Source: Mycolicibacterium malmesburyense (GTDB taxonomy: Bacteria > Actinomycetota > Actinomycetes > Mycobacteriales > Mycobacteriaceae). Taken from it: a stretch of DNA of 64,000 nt. The translations under genes and the position numbers were made by a program. The notes beneath the pieces are model-generated. The model did no database searches. It was not told the origin of the DNA and saw only the letters and a program-made list of their open reading frames with translations. Within the stretch, counting starts at the first letter, position 1. Each line of letters starts with the position of its first letter. Shown piece by piece: positions 1-8,065 of the stretch. Location of the stretch: the NCBI RefSeq assembly GCF_001050015.1, contig NZ_CVTB01000269.1, positions 1 through 64,000 of the forward strand, given 5' to 3'.

Positions 1-1102
1 GCCCCGCCTTGCCCGCCCGGATGTCGGCCATCGCCGCGCCCAGCGCGGTGGTCACCGCGTTCGACTTCGGGGCCGTCGCGAGGTGGACCGTGGCGTGGGC
101 GAGCGTGAGCTGCGCCTCGGGCATGCCGATCAACTGCACGGTCTGCGCCGCGGCGACCGCGGTCTGCAGTGCGGTCGGATCGGCCATCCCGATGTCCTCG
201 CTGGCCAGGATCATCAACCGCCGCGCCACGAAGCGCGGGTCCTCCCCCGCGACCAGCATCCGGGACAGGTAGTGCAGGGCCGCGTCGACGTCGGACCCGC
301 GGACCGACTTGATGAACGCGCTGACCACGTCGTAGTGCTGATCGCCGTCGCGGTCGTAGCGCACGGCGGCCTTGTCCAGCGACTGCTCGATGGTCTCGAC
401 CGTCACCTCCTCGCCCGCTTCGGCGGCCACCTCGAGAGCGGTCAGCGCTCGGCGGGCGTCGCCGGCCGACAGCGACACGAGCAGCTCGACGGCCTCGTCG
501 GCGACCTTGACCTTGCCGCCGAGCCCACGGGGATCGTCGATGGCGCGGCGGACCAGCGTGCGCACCGCGTCGGCGTCCAGCGGCTGCAACTGCAGGATCA
601 GCGACCGCGACAGCAGCGGGGCCACCACCGAGAACGACGGGTTCTCGGTGGTCGCGGCGACCAGCGCCACGACGCGGTTCTCGACGGCCGACAGCAGGGC
701 GTCCTGCTGCGTCTTGGAGAATCGGTGCACCTCGTCGATGAACAGCACGGTCTGCTCGCCGTAGGCGGCGGCACGCCGAGCGACGTCGATGACGGCGCGG
801 ACTTCCTTGACCCCGGCCGAAAGCGCCGACAGGGCCTCGAAGCGGCGGCCGGTGGCTTGGGAGATCAGCGACGCGAGCGTGGTCTTACCGGTGCCCGGCG
901 GGCCGTAGAGGATGACCGAGGCCGCACCGGAACCCTCCACCATGCGGCGTAGCGGAGAGCCGGGTTGCAGCAGGTGATCCTGGCCGACCACCTCGTCGAG
1001 GGTGGCCGGACGCATCCGCACCGCCAGCGGCGCCGACGCACCGACGGGCCCGGCCGCCGGCGTGGGGGCCTCACCGGGGACGTCGAACAGACCGTCGGAC
1101 AC
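1..1102 (-). CDS. rarA: RarA/MgsA-like replication-associated recombination AAA+ ATPase (3' end outside window)
   Basis: An AAA+ ATPase of the RarA/MgsA/WRNIP1 family, a clamp-loader-related protein that acts at stalled replication forks. The first 367 codons are present and the C-terminal part lies beyond the window edge. I read a GTG start at 1102 giving [11 protein letters not shown]. Walker A GPPGTGKT lies near residue 65 and a Walker B block FIDEVHRF near residue 118, followed by ATTENPSF and LLSRSL, which are typical of RarA. It begins 20 bp after the DUF3097 gene on the same strand and is probably co-transcribed with it. It corresponds, from memory, to Rv2559c of M. tuberculosis. Confidence 0.93.
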   Translation of the reverse strand, partial: MSDGLFDVPGEAPTPAAGPVGASAPLAVRMRPATLDEVVGQDHLLQPGSPLRRMVEGSGAASVILYGPPGTGKTTLASLISQATGRRFEALSALSAGVKEVRAVIDVARRAAAYGEQTVLFIDEVHRFSKTQQDALLSAVENRVVALVAATTENPSFSVVAPLLSRSLILQLQPLDADAVRTLVRRAIDDPRGLGGKVKVADEAVELLVSLSAGDARRALTALEVAAEAGEEVTVETIEQSLDKAAVRYDRDGDQHYDVVSAFIKSVRGSDVDAALHYLSRMLVAGEDPRFVARRLMILASEDIGMADPTALQTAVAAAQTVQLIGMPEAQLTLAHATVHLATAPKSNAVTTALGAAMADIRAGKAG

Positions 1103-1122
1103 GCCTTCTGCTTACCACGCCG

Positions 1123-1959
1123 TCACGACGCGGGTTGCGTCACGAAGTCGATCAGCTCCTCGACCCGCCCGATCAGCGCGGGCTCCAGGTCGTTCCAGTC
1201 GCGCACGCGCCCGCGGATGCGCTGCCAGGCCCGCGCGATGTCGGCCTGCCCGGAGGCGGGCCAGCCCAGCGCGCGGCACACCCCGGTCTTCCAGTCGACG
1301 CCCTTCGGCACCACGGGCCACTTTCCGACGCCGAGCCGATCGGGTTTGACGGCCTGCCAGATGTCGATGAACGGATGGCCGACGACGAGCGTGTGGGCGC
1401 CGCCGGGTCCGCGCCGGACCGCGTCCGCGATGCGGGCCTCCTTCGAACCCGAGACCAGGTGGTCGACGAGGACGCCGAGCCGGCGGCCGGGGCCGGGCCG
1501 GAAGCCCTCGACGATCGCCACGAGATCGTCGACGCCGCCGAGGTGTTCGACGACCACGCCCTCGACCCGCAGATCGTCGCCCCAGACCTGCTCGACGAGT
1601 TCGGCGTCGTGCCGGCCCTCGACGTAGATGCGGCTGGCCAGCGCGACCTTCGCCCGCGCGCCGTGCACCGCCACCGAGCCCGACGCGGTGCGGGTGGTCT
1701 TCGGCGCGGCTTTCTTGGGCGCGGTGAGGATGACCGGCTTGCCGTCGATCAGGTAGCCCGGGCCGACGGGGAACGGCTTGCGCCGTCCGTTGCGGTCCTC
1801 GAGTTCCATGCGGCCGTACTCGATGCGTACGATCGCGCCGACGTAGCCCGTCTGCGCGTCCTCGACCACCAGGCCGATCTCGGCCGGTCGCTCGGTGGAG
1901 CGGGCCTTGCGCTGGTGCGGGTTGTTGGCGAGGACGTCGGAGCCATATCGATCAGCCAC
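1123..1959 (-). CDS. DUF3097 family protein
   Basis: A 278-residue protein that I recognise as the actinobacterial DUF3097 family, for which I know no biochemical function. It is soluble, with no signal peptide or membrane segment. The N-terminal half looks like a beta-rich domain (IGLVVEDAQTGYVGAIVRIEYG). The central part IYVEGRHDAELVEQVWGDDLR, with later GVLVDHLVSGSKE, resembles a Toprim-like fold (acidic E, then DHL), so a nucleic-acid role is conceivable but unproven. The GTG start at 1959 follows a TACGAT box by exactly 6 nt, which suits a leaderless transcript. It probably leads an operon with rarA. Confidence 0.85.
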   Translation of the reverse strand: MADRYGSDVLANNPHQRKARSTERPAEIGLVVEDAQTGYVGAIVRIEYGRMELEDRNGRRKPFPVGPGYLIDGKPVILTAPKKAAPKTTRTASGSVAVHGARAKVALASRIYVEGRHDAELVEQVWGDDLRVEGVVVEHLGGVDDLVAIVEGFRPGPGRRLGVLVDHLVSGSKEARIADAVRRGPGGAHTLVVGHPFIDIWQAVKPDRLGVGKWPVVPKGVDWKTGVCRALGWPASGQADIARAWQRIRGRVRDWNDLEPALIGRVEELIDFVTQPAS

Positions 1960-1965
1960 CGGGCG

Positions 1966-1971
1966 ATCGTA
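1966..1971 (-). promoter_or_regulatory. -10 box (TACGAT) of a probable leaderless promoter for the DUF3097-rarA operon
   Basis: On the minus strand TACGAT matches the mycobacterial TANNNT -10 pattern and ends 6 nt before the GTG start at 1959. That places the transcription start on or next to the start codon. No ribosome binding site precedes the GTG. Pattern-based only. Confidence 0.5.
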
Positions 1972-2112
1972 GGGCCCGGTTCACCCATGAGCAGACGCAC
2001 AGCGTCCCCGACACGCCGGGATTCTCGAGCACAGTCGGTCTGTTCGTCCGGAAGCACTCAGTCGGGACCGCAGCAGGCCTTTCGTCCCTATCGCGGTGAG
2101 CATCCGGCTCGG

Positions 2113-2118
2113 TACGGT
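2113..2118 (+). promoter_or_regulatory. -10 box (TACGGT) of a probable leaderless promoter for the PEP-utilising enzyme
   Basis: TACGGT fits TANNNT and ends 8 nt before the ATG at 2127. There is no purine-rich ribosome binding site in between. I saw no rifamycin-associated element (a 19-bp inverted repeat found before several actinobacterial rifamycin-resistance genes) in the 167 bp upstream. Confidence 0.45.
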
Positions 2119-2126
2119 CCCGAACC

Positions 2127-4685
2127 ATGGACGACGCACCGATCTGCCAGCTCGCCGCCGCGGAGGCCGTCGACCCTCGGCGAACCGGCGGGAAGGGCGC
2201 CAACCTCGCCGTGCTGGTGCGGGCCGGGCTGCCCGTTCCGCCCGGCTTCGTGGTGACCACGACGGCGTACCGCGAGTTCGTCTCCCAGCATTCGCTTGAC
2301 ACGCTCATCGGCAAGGAGATGGCCGCCCTCGGCGGTGACCCCGATGCTGTCGACGTGATCTCCCGACGATTGCGTCAGGCGTTCGAGGCGGCGCCGATGT
2401 CGACACGGCTGCGTGAGCGGATCACGCAGGCCCACAACGATTTCGGCTCGGAGCCGATGGCCGTCCGATCCTCGGCTACCGCAGAGGACCTGCCCGGCGC
2501 GAGCTTCGCCGGACAGCAGGACACCATCCTCAATGTTCATGGCGCAGAGGCACTGTGCGACGCGGTGCGGCGCTGCTGGTCGTCGTTGTGGACCGCGCGT
2601 GCGATCGCCTACCGCCGTGACCACGACATCGGGCACGAGGACGTCGCCATCGCCGTAGTCGTACAACCCATGGTCGCCGCGGAGGTGGCAGGGGTCCTTT
2701 TCACCGCGGATCCGCTGTCGGGGCGACGCGACCGGCTCGTCATCGAGGCCACAGCGGGGCTCGGCGAGGCGGTGGTGAGCGGCAGCACCAGCCCGGACCG
2801 CTGGGTCGTCGACGCGTGCGGTCGGGCGGTGCTCTCCGGTCCGGAACGGCCGCTGCTCACGCCGGCCCAGCTCGACGCTCTCGTGGACCTGGGGTCGCGT
2901 TGCGCCGCCATATTCGGGATGCCGCAGGATCTCGAATGGGCTCTCCGGGAAGAAAAGATCTGGCTGCTGCAGTCCCGGCCGATCACATCGTTGTTCCCGG
3001 TGCCGCCCGTGACCGGACCCGGGCTGCGGGTCTATATCCCGGTCATGCTGGTCGCGCAGGGCATCGCCGAACCGATGACCCCGGCGGGTAACGCCTTCTT
3101 CCGCGCGATGGTCACCGGCTGGATCCGCTACTGGATCTCCGGGCAGCGACCACGGGAGGTCGACGGGTCGCCGGAATGGCTGCCGATCGTCGCGCATCGC
3201 ATCTTCGTCGACGTCACGCCGCTGCTGCAGCGGCCCCGGCTGGCGTCGCGGCTAGTGGCAAACTTCCGCCTGAAGGACCCGGACGGCAGCGCCGCGTTGC
3301 GAAACTGGCTGACGCAGAACGCCAGTCGCTTGGCACCGGCGCGAGGCGTCACGCTGCCACGCGGGCTGACGGTGTGGGTGACGACGCTGCTATCGGGTGT
3401 CATCGCATCGCTTGTCGCACCGGCCCGGGTGCGCCGCCGCCTGATCACCGATGCGAACGACGTACTTGCTCGGCTCACTCGGCGCGCCGACGCGTTGTCA
3501 TCGCCGCCGGAGCAGCTTCATTTCGTCGACCACGTGCTGCCCGCGGCCACCTGCGACATGCTGTTGCGGCAGTTGGCTCCGGCGTACGGGGAGTGGCTGA
3601 TCCGAATCATGATCGAGCGGCTGGTGCGACGGTGGCTGGGCTCGTCGGCGGGATTCGACCCGGTGTTGCGGTGGCTCCCGCACGACCCGACGATCGCGAT
3701 GGGCGCCGCGCTCGCCCGGCTGGCCACCGACCACGCCGCCGCTGGGCTCGAGCCCACCCCGACGAGTCCGGGCGTCGCCGGTTTTCTCGATGAGTTCGGC
3801 CACCGCGCACCGGACCGGGAAGTAGACCTGGGCCTGCCCCGGCTCGCCGACGATCCGACATATGTGGTCGAACTCATCGAGGGATATCAGCGTTCCGATG
3901 CATTGCGCACCTTCGAGGCCGGCGCCGAACAGGCCCGTACCGCGGCCGCTGCTCTGGTCTCCGACGTCCGGGAGACGAAGGGCGATCTGCGCGCAGCGGT
4001 GCTGCAGAACCTGCTGAACCGTCACCGCGAACTGGGAGGACTGCGCGAGCGGCCCAAGTTCGACATGGTGCGTGCAATCGCGTTGGGCCGTCGCACGCTG
4101 CAGCGCTGTGCGGCAACATTGCTGGCCCGTGACCTGCTCGACGACGCCGACGACATCTTCTTCATCGACCCGTCCGACCTGCGCAACGCGGTGACGGGCC
4201 ACGAGACGGACCTTCGCGCGTGCGCCCTGGCGAACCGGCAGGCGTTCAAATGGGAGCTGGGTCGTCGGCTCGTTCCGCGCGTGCTCACCAGCGACGGCGA
4301 GGTGGTCTATGGAGCCGTCGCAGCGCCGCCGGCCGGGACCGCAGGCGTGCTGATCGGGACCCCGTTGTCACCGGGCGTGCATGAGGGCGTGGTCCGGGTT
4401 CTCGACTCACCGGTGGGCGCGCGGGTCCAACCCGGTGAGGTGTTGGTCGCCGCCAGCACCGACCCTGGATGGACACCGCTGTTCCTGCTCGCCGGCGCGC
4501 TGGTCATGGAGGTGGGCGGAGTGGTGTCGCATGGCGCGCTCGTGGCCCGCGAATACGGCATCCCTGCCGTGGCCGGGATCCCGGATGCGATGACACAGCT
4601 GCACACCGGTCAGCGGGTCCGCGTCGACGGCACCGCCGGCACCGTCACGATCCTCAAGCCGATCGCCGACGCGGCCGTCGCGTGA
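2127..4685 (+). CDS. Rifampicin phosphotransferase / PEP synthase-like PEP-utilising enzyme
   Basis: An 852-residue protein with the three-part order of rifampicin phosphotransferase (RPH, about 865 residues) and PEP synthase. An ATP-grasp PEP/pyruvate-binding domain covers about residues 1-290 (TGGKGANL near the N-terminus, SSATAEDLPGASFAGQQ, LLQSRPITSL). A middle domain follows at about 300-740, containing GHRAPDREVDLG and RPKFDMVRAIALGRR blocks like RPH. The C-terminal swivelling phosphohistidine domain carries VVSHGALVAREYGIPAV with His802 as the expected phospho-acceptor. RPH transfers the beta-phosphate of ATP to rifamycins through this histidine, but many homologues with this layout have unknown substrates. 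The substrate here cannot be read from sequence. It is followed by an SDR and a SnoaL-like gene on the same strand. Confidence 0.82.
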   Translation: MDDAPICQLAAAEAVDPRRTGGKGANLAVLVRAGLPVPPGFVVTTTAYREFVSQHSLDTLIGKEMAALGGDPDAVDVISRRLRQAFEAAPMSTRLRERITQAHNDFGSEPMAVRSSATAEDLPGASFAGQQDTILNVHGAEALCDAVRRCWSSLWTARAIAYRRDHDIGHEDVAIAVVVQPMVAAEVAGVLFTADPLSGRRDRLVIEATAGLGEAVVSGSTSPDRWVVDACGRAVLSGPERPLLTPAQLDALVDLGSRCAAIFGMPQDLEWALREEKIWLLQSRPITSLFPVPPVTGPGLRVYIPVMLVAQGIAEPMTPAGNAFFRAMVTGWIRYWISGQRPREVDGSPEWLPIVAHRIFVDVTPLLQRPRLASRLVANFRLKDPDGSAALRNWLTQNASRLAPARGVTLPRGLTVWVTTLLSGVIASLVAPARVRRRLITDANDVLARLTRRADALSSPPEQLHFVDHVLPAATCDMLLRQLAPAYGEWLIRIMIERLVRRWLGSSAGFDPVLRWLPHDPTIAMGAALARLATDHAAAGLEPTPTSPGVAGFLDEFGHRAPDREVDLGLPRLADDPTYVVELIEGYQRSDALRTFEAGAEQARTAAAALVSDVRETKGDLRAAVLQNLLNRHRELGGLRERPKFDMVRAIALGRRTLQRCAATLLARDLLDDADDIFFIDPSDLRNAVTGHETDLRACALANRQAFKWELGRRLVPRVLTSDGEVVYGAVAAPPAGTAGVLIGTPLSPGVHEGVVRVLDSPVGARVQPGEVLVAASTDPGWTPLFLLAGALVMEVGGVVSHGALVAREYGIPAVAGIPDAMTQLHTGQRVRVDGTAGTVTILKPIADAAVA

Positions 4686-4747
4686 ATGCCAGGTTGCGCA
4701 CCATGCGTCGGCGCGCGACACGGGGACGCAATGAGGCCTCGGCGACA

Positions 4748-5557
4748 ATGCTGAGCGTGACGGATCTGGCCCGATATGGACCGTGGGCGGTGATCGCCGG
4801 CGGCTCCGAAGGCGTCGGCGCCTCCTTCGCCCATCGACTTGCCGTCGCCGGCTTCGATCTCGTGCTGATCGCGCGCAAGCCCGAGCCGCTCGAGCGGACC
4901 GCCGAGCGGTGCCGCCGCAGCGGCGTGGAGGTCAGGACCCTGGCCGTCGACCTTACCTCGCCCGAGGCAATGGACCGCGTCGCCGCCGTCACTCGTGATC
5001 TCGAGGTCGGCCTACTGATCTACAACGCCGGCGCCAACACCTGCAGCGAGCAATTCCTCGACGGTGCCCTCGACGATTTCCAGCGGGTGATCGACCTGAA
5101 CGTCGGCACGATGCTCGCGATGGTGCAGCACTTCGGCCGACCGATGCGGGAGCGCCGCCGCGGGGGAATCCTCATGGTCGGCTCGATGGCCGGTTACCTC
5201 GGATCGGTGCGGCACACGGTCTACGGCGGGGTGAAGGCCTTCGGACGGATCTTCGCCGAGAGCCTGTGGCTCGAACTGCGCGAGTACGACGTGCACGTGT
5301 TGGAACTCGTTCTGGGAGTGACGCGCACGCCGGCGATGGAGCGCGTCGGGCTGAACTTCGACGTGCCCGGGTTGCGGGTCGCCGAACCCGACGATGTCGC
5401 GCGAGAAGGTCTGGAGCAGTTGGCGAACGGACCGGTGCATGTGGCGGGCGGCAATGCCGACGATGTCGCGCGCCGCAACGACCCGGACCGGGCCAAGGTC
5501 GTGCTGGGGACCGACCGGATGATGCGAAAGTTGCTGGGCGATAGGGACAACCGATGA
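4748..5557 (+). CDS. SDR family NAD(P)-dependent oxidoreductase
   Basis: A classical-length SDR of about 269 residues. The Rossmann nucleotide site is WAVIAGGSEGVGASFAHRLA, followed by NAG (YNAGANTC), a serine in MVGSMAGYLG, and a Y-x-x-x-K motif in TVYGGVKAF. The substrate is unknown. I chose ATG 4748, but a GTG at 4757 lies 7 nt after a GACAAT box and could be a leaderless start, and a GTG at 4682 would overlap the stop of the upstream gene. Its last 4 bp overlap the following SnoaL-like gene (ATGA), so the two are translationally coupled. Confidence 0.88.
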   Translation: MLSVTDLARYGPWAVIAGGSEGVGASFAHRLAVAGFDLVLIARKPEPLERTAERCRRSGVEVRTLAVDLTSPEAMDRVAAVTRDLEVGLLIYNAGANTCSEQFLDGALDDFQRVIDLNVGTMLAMVQHFGRPMRERRRGGILMVGSMAGYLGSVRHTVYGGVKAFGRIFAESLWLELREYDVHVLELVLGVTRTPAMERVGLNFDVPGLRVAEPDDVAREGLEQLANGPVHVAGGNADDVARRNDPDRAKVVLGTDRMMRKLLGDRDNR

Positions 5558-6057
5558 CCGAGCTGGCGGACCTGGAGCGGCGGCTGCGCCGCATCGAGGA
5601 TGAGCGTGCGATCGAGCGGATGATCGCGTCCTACGGCCCCCTCGTGGACGCCGGCGAAGCCGATGCGACAGCGCAGCTGTGGGCCGAAGACGGCAGCTAC
5701 GACGTCGAGGGGTGGTACATGGGCAACCGGGAGGAGGTCGCGGCGATGGTGCGCTCCGACGCCCACCAGGGCCTGATCCGTCGCGGCTGCTGCCACTTCC
5801 TGGGACCGGCGGTCGTCACGGTCGACGGCGACGAGGCGGTCGCGGTGTGCGATTCGCTGTTGGTAACGCGTCACGACGACGGCTTCGTCGTGTCGCGGGC
5901 CGGCGCCAACCACTTCCGGTTGCTCCGCAGCGACGGGCGGTGGGTCATCGCCGAGCGGCGGAACCGCCAGCTCGACGGCGGCGCCGAGGCCCGCGAGCTG
6001 TTGGCCGAGGGGGTGTCGGGCGCGGCCCCTCGATCCCCGCGAGCGACCGCGGAATGA
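5554..6057 (+). CDS. SnoaL/NTF2-like family protein
   Basis: A 167-residue protein of the NTF2/SnoaL-like cone fold, with the usual opening helix (RIEDERAIERMIASYGPLVDAGEA), a TAQLWAEDGSYDVEGWYMG strand region and a CCHFLGPAVVTVDGDEAVAVC sheet. Such proteins are small hydrolases, isomerases or ligand binders, and the substrate is not predictable. The start ATG overlaps the SDR stop codon by 4 bp, so the two are probably co-expressed. The last 23 bases lie inside the left arm of a long inverted repeat that continues past the stop codon. Confidence 0.85.
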   Translation: MTELADLERRLRRIEDERAIERMIASYGPLVDAGEADATAQLWAEDGSYDVEGWYMGNREEVAAMVRSDAHQGLIRRGCCHFLGPAVVTVDGDEAVAVCDSLLVTRHDDGFVVSRAGANHFRLLRSDGRWVIAERRNRQLDGGAEARELLAEGVSGAAPRSPRATAE

Positions 6058-6102
6058 CAGAAATGCGCGGCGTGTCGCGTGCAGACGCGGTCGCTCGCGG
6101 GG
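6035..6102. terminator. 17-bp perfect inverted repeat at a convergent gene junction
   Basis: CCCCGCGAGCGACCGCG at 6035-6051 is matched by its exact reverse complement at 6086-6102, with 34 nt between. It lies between the convergent SnoaL-like and zinc-peptidase genes, and its left arm is inside the coding end of the first. There is no T-run, so if it ends transcription it is not a classical intrinsic terminator. Confidence 0.55.
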
Positions 6103-6111
6103 GTTGTGGGG

Positions 6112-7140
6112 CTACGGCTGGGTGATGTCGTCGACGACGGTGTGGATGAACCGCATCTTCTCGAGCACCGGCGCGGGCAGCACGAACGGGTAGAGATCTT
6201 CTTTGCCCATCGACCGGTTCAGCATGTTCAGCGCCCACGACAGCGGCAGCCACATCTCGATGATCGCATCGAAGCTGCTTGGCCCCAACACCTTCCGCTC
6301 GAATGTCGCCGCCGCGGGTGCGACCCCGAACGCGGCGGCGGTGTCGAGGGTGTCGCGGATGTGCAGATAGTGTGCGAACGTCTCCGCCCAGTCCTCGGCC
6401 GGGTGCATGGTGGCGTACGAGGAGACGTAGGTCTCCCCCCAGTTGTCGGGCGGGCCCTCTTTGTAATGACGGTCCAGGGCGGCTTGGTAATCAGCGTCGG
6501 GATCGCCGAACAGTTCGCGGAACCGGGCGTCGTAGTCGGGTGACACGCTGACGAGGCGGTAGTAGTAATAGTGGCCCACCTCGTGGCGGAAGTGCCCGAG
6601 CAGCGTGCGGTACGGCTCGTCCATCTCCGTTCGCAACTGTTCGCGGTGGACGTCGTCACCCTCGGCGAGATCCAGTGTGATGACACCGTTTTCGTGGCCG
6701 GTGAACACCTTCTGATGTTCGCTGGAGAGTAGGTCGAAGGCCAGGCCGTAGTCGGGGTCCTCGTCGCGACCGACGATCGGCAGCTTGAGTTCGTGCAGTT
6801 CGGCCACCAGTCGCCGCTTGGCGCGCTCGGCGTCGGCGAACGCGGCGAGCGCCTTGGTGTCGGAATCCTGGGGTCGGGTGCGGGTCAGGCTGCACGCCTC
6901 GCACAGCTTGTGCACCGGCCCCTTCTCCACCAGCCAGTTGCACTCCGCCAGATGCATGTTCGCGCACAGCTGGTACTTGTCGCCGTCGACGAAGCCGGCG
7001 TGGCTCTGCTCGTCGCCGGTGGCGATCACCAACAGCGCCATGTCGTCGAGCGAGAACCCGAGGGGCTTACCGCACGACAGGCACAGCGAGTTCTCGAACG
7101 CGAGGCGCTGTCCGCAATTGGGGCACAGGAAGTCACGCAT
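6112..7140 (-). CDS. Putative zinc-binding metallopeptidase with N-terminal zinc ribbon
   Basis: A 342-residue protein. The first 25 residues hold two CxxC pairs (C6/C9 and C20/C23), a zinc-ribbon pattern. More Cys/His residues follow (ECNW, HKLCEACS). The catalytic motif is HEVGHYYYYR, with HEVGH at residues 186-190. A glutamate further on (HPAEDWAETFAHYLH) is a candidate third ligand. This is the family of putative zinc-dependent peptidases (from memory Rv2568c). The ATG at 7140 overlaps the end of the upstream transglutaminase gene by 8 bp, so the two are coupled. It is the last gene of the ATP-grasp/transglutaminase operon. It probably hydrolyses a peptide or amide bond in the cytoplasm; the target is unknown. 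Confidence 0.88.
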   Translation of the reverse strand: MRDFLCPNCGQRLAFENSLCLSCGKPLGFSLDDMALLVIATGDEQSHAGFVDGDKYQLCANMHLAECNWLVEKGPVHKLCEACSLTRTRPQDSDTKALAAFADAERAKRRLVAELHELKLPIVGRDEDPDYGLAFDLLSSEHQKVFTGHENGVITLDLAEGDDVHREQLRTEMDEPYRTLLGHFRHEVGHYYYYRLVSVSPDYDARFRELFGDPDADYQAALDRHYKEGPPDNWGETYVSSYATMHPAEDWAETFAHYLHIRDTLDTAAAFGVAPAAATFERKVLGPSSFDAIIEMWLPLSWALNMLNRSMGKEDLYPFVLPAPVLEKMRFIHTVVDDITQP

Positions 7141-8065
7141 GCAGCACGCCCCCTTCGAACGGTTCGACGTCGACGGCGACGTCGATCTCGCTGCTCTGCG
7201 AATCGGTGTAGATGATGCCGCGCAACGGCGGCACGTCGGCGTAGTCGCGGCCGTATCCGACGGTGATATAGCGCTCGTCGACCATCTGGTCGTTGGTGGG
7301 ATCGAGTCCCAGCCACTGGTTCTGCGGTGTCCACACGGCGGCCCATGCATGGGTCGCGTCGATACCGATCATCCGTTCCTTCCCCGGGGGTGGATCGGTC
7401 GCCAGATATCCGGACACATAGCTGGCGGCCAACCCGATGGAGCGCAGGCAGGCGATGGCCAGCCGCGCAAAGTCCTGACATACCCCTTCGCGTGCCGCCA
7501 AAACCTGGCTGACCTGAGTGGACACCGTCGTGGAGCCCGATCGGTAGGTGAAGTCGGAGTAGATGCGGTGCGTCAGGTCCCGCAGCGCGTCGATCAACGG
7601 CCGCTCGGGTGCGAAACTCGGTGCCGCGTAATCGCGTACAGCGGGCGTGATCTCCGGCGGCTGCAGGTCGAGGGTGAACTCGGTCGCCAACGCCGCGTCC
7701 ACGCCGACCGGGCGGGCGATCTCCCACGGCGCCAGCGCCGAACCGGCGCCGTACAACGACGGCGGCGGCGGGTCGACCTCGACGACCGATCGGCTGGTCA
7801 CCGACAGCGTCCGGTGGCGTTCGGTCACGTGGAAGTACGAGCTGACGTTGCCGTAGGCGTCGCGGCTGGTGGAGCTGTCGGCGGCCGGTGGATCGATCTC
7901 GAGCTCGTGCGACAGGCAGCGCTGCCGCGCCGTGTCCCGCGGGGTGAGAAACCCGCGACCGTAGGAGCTGGTGACGTCGGCGGCGTAGCGGTACACGGTG
8001 CGGTGCGTGATGCGGTAGATGCGGCTGGTCGCCGACGAGGTCGGGCCGTCCGGGAACGCGGTCAC
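7133..8065 (-). CDS. Transglutaminase-like cysteine protease family protein
   Basis: A 310-residue protein with the bacterial transglutaminase N-terminal beta domain (YRITHRTVYRYAADVTSSYG) and a transglutaminase-like core. The expected triad is visible: Cys in REGVCQDFARLA (about residue 196), His in DATHAWAAVW and Asp in WLGLDPTND. Bacterial members usually act as cysteine proteases or amidases. I chose GTG 8065 because it overlaps the stop of the ATP-grasp gene as GTGA; an in-frame start at 8095 also exists. Homologous, from memory, to Rv2569c. In other bacteria this family is repeatedly encoded beside circularly permuted ATP-grasp and alpha-E proteins, as here. Confidence 0.88.
   Translation of the reverse strand: MTAFPDGPTSSATSRIYRITHRTVYRYAADVTSSYGRGFLTPRDTARQRCLSHELEIDPPAADSSTSRDAYGNVSSYFHVTERHRTLSVTSRSVVEVDPPPPSLYGAGSALAPWEIARPVGVDAALATEFTLDLQPPEITPAVRDYAAPSFAPERPLIDALRDLTHRIYSDFTYRSGSTTVSTQVSQVLAAREGVCQDFARLAIACLRSIGLAASYVSGYLATDPPPGKERMIGIDATHAWAAVWTPQNQWLGLDPTNDQMVDERYITVGYGRDYADVPPLRGIIYTDSQSSEIDVAVDVEPFEGGVLHA

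Noticed and set aside
1960..2126. Rifamycin-associated element upstream of the RPH-like gene
   Set aside because: I looked for a 19-bp inverted repeat of this type and found none; the same holds for 31262-31309 upstream of helR.
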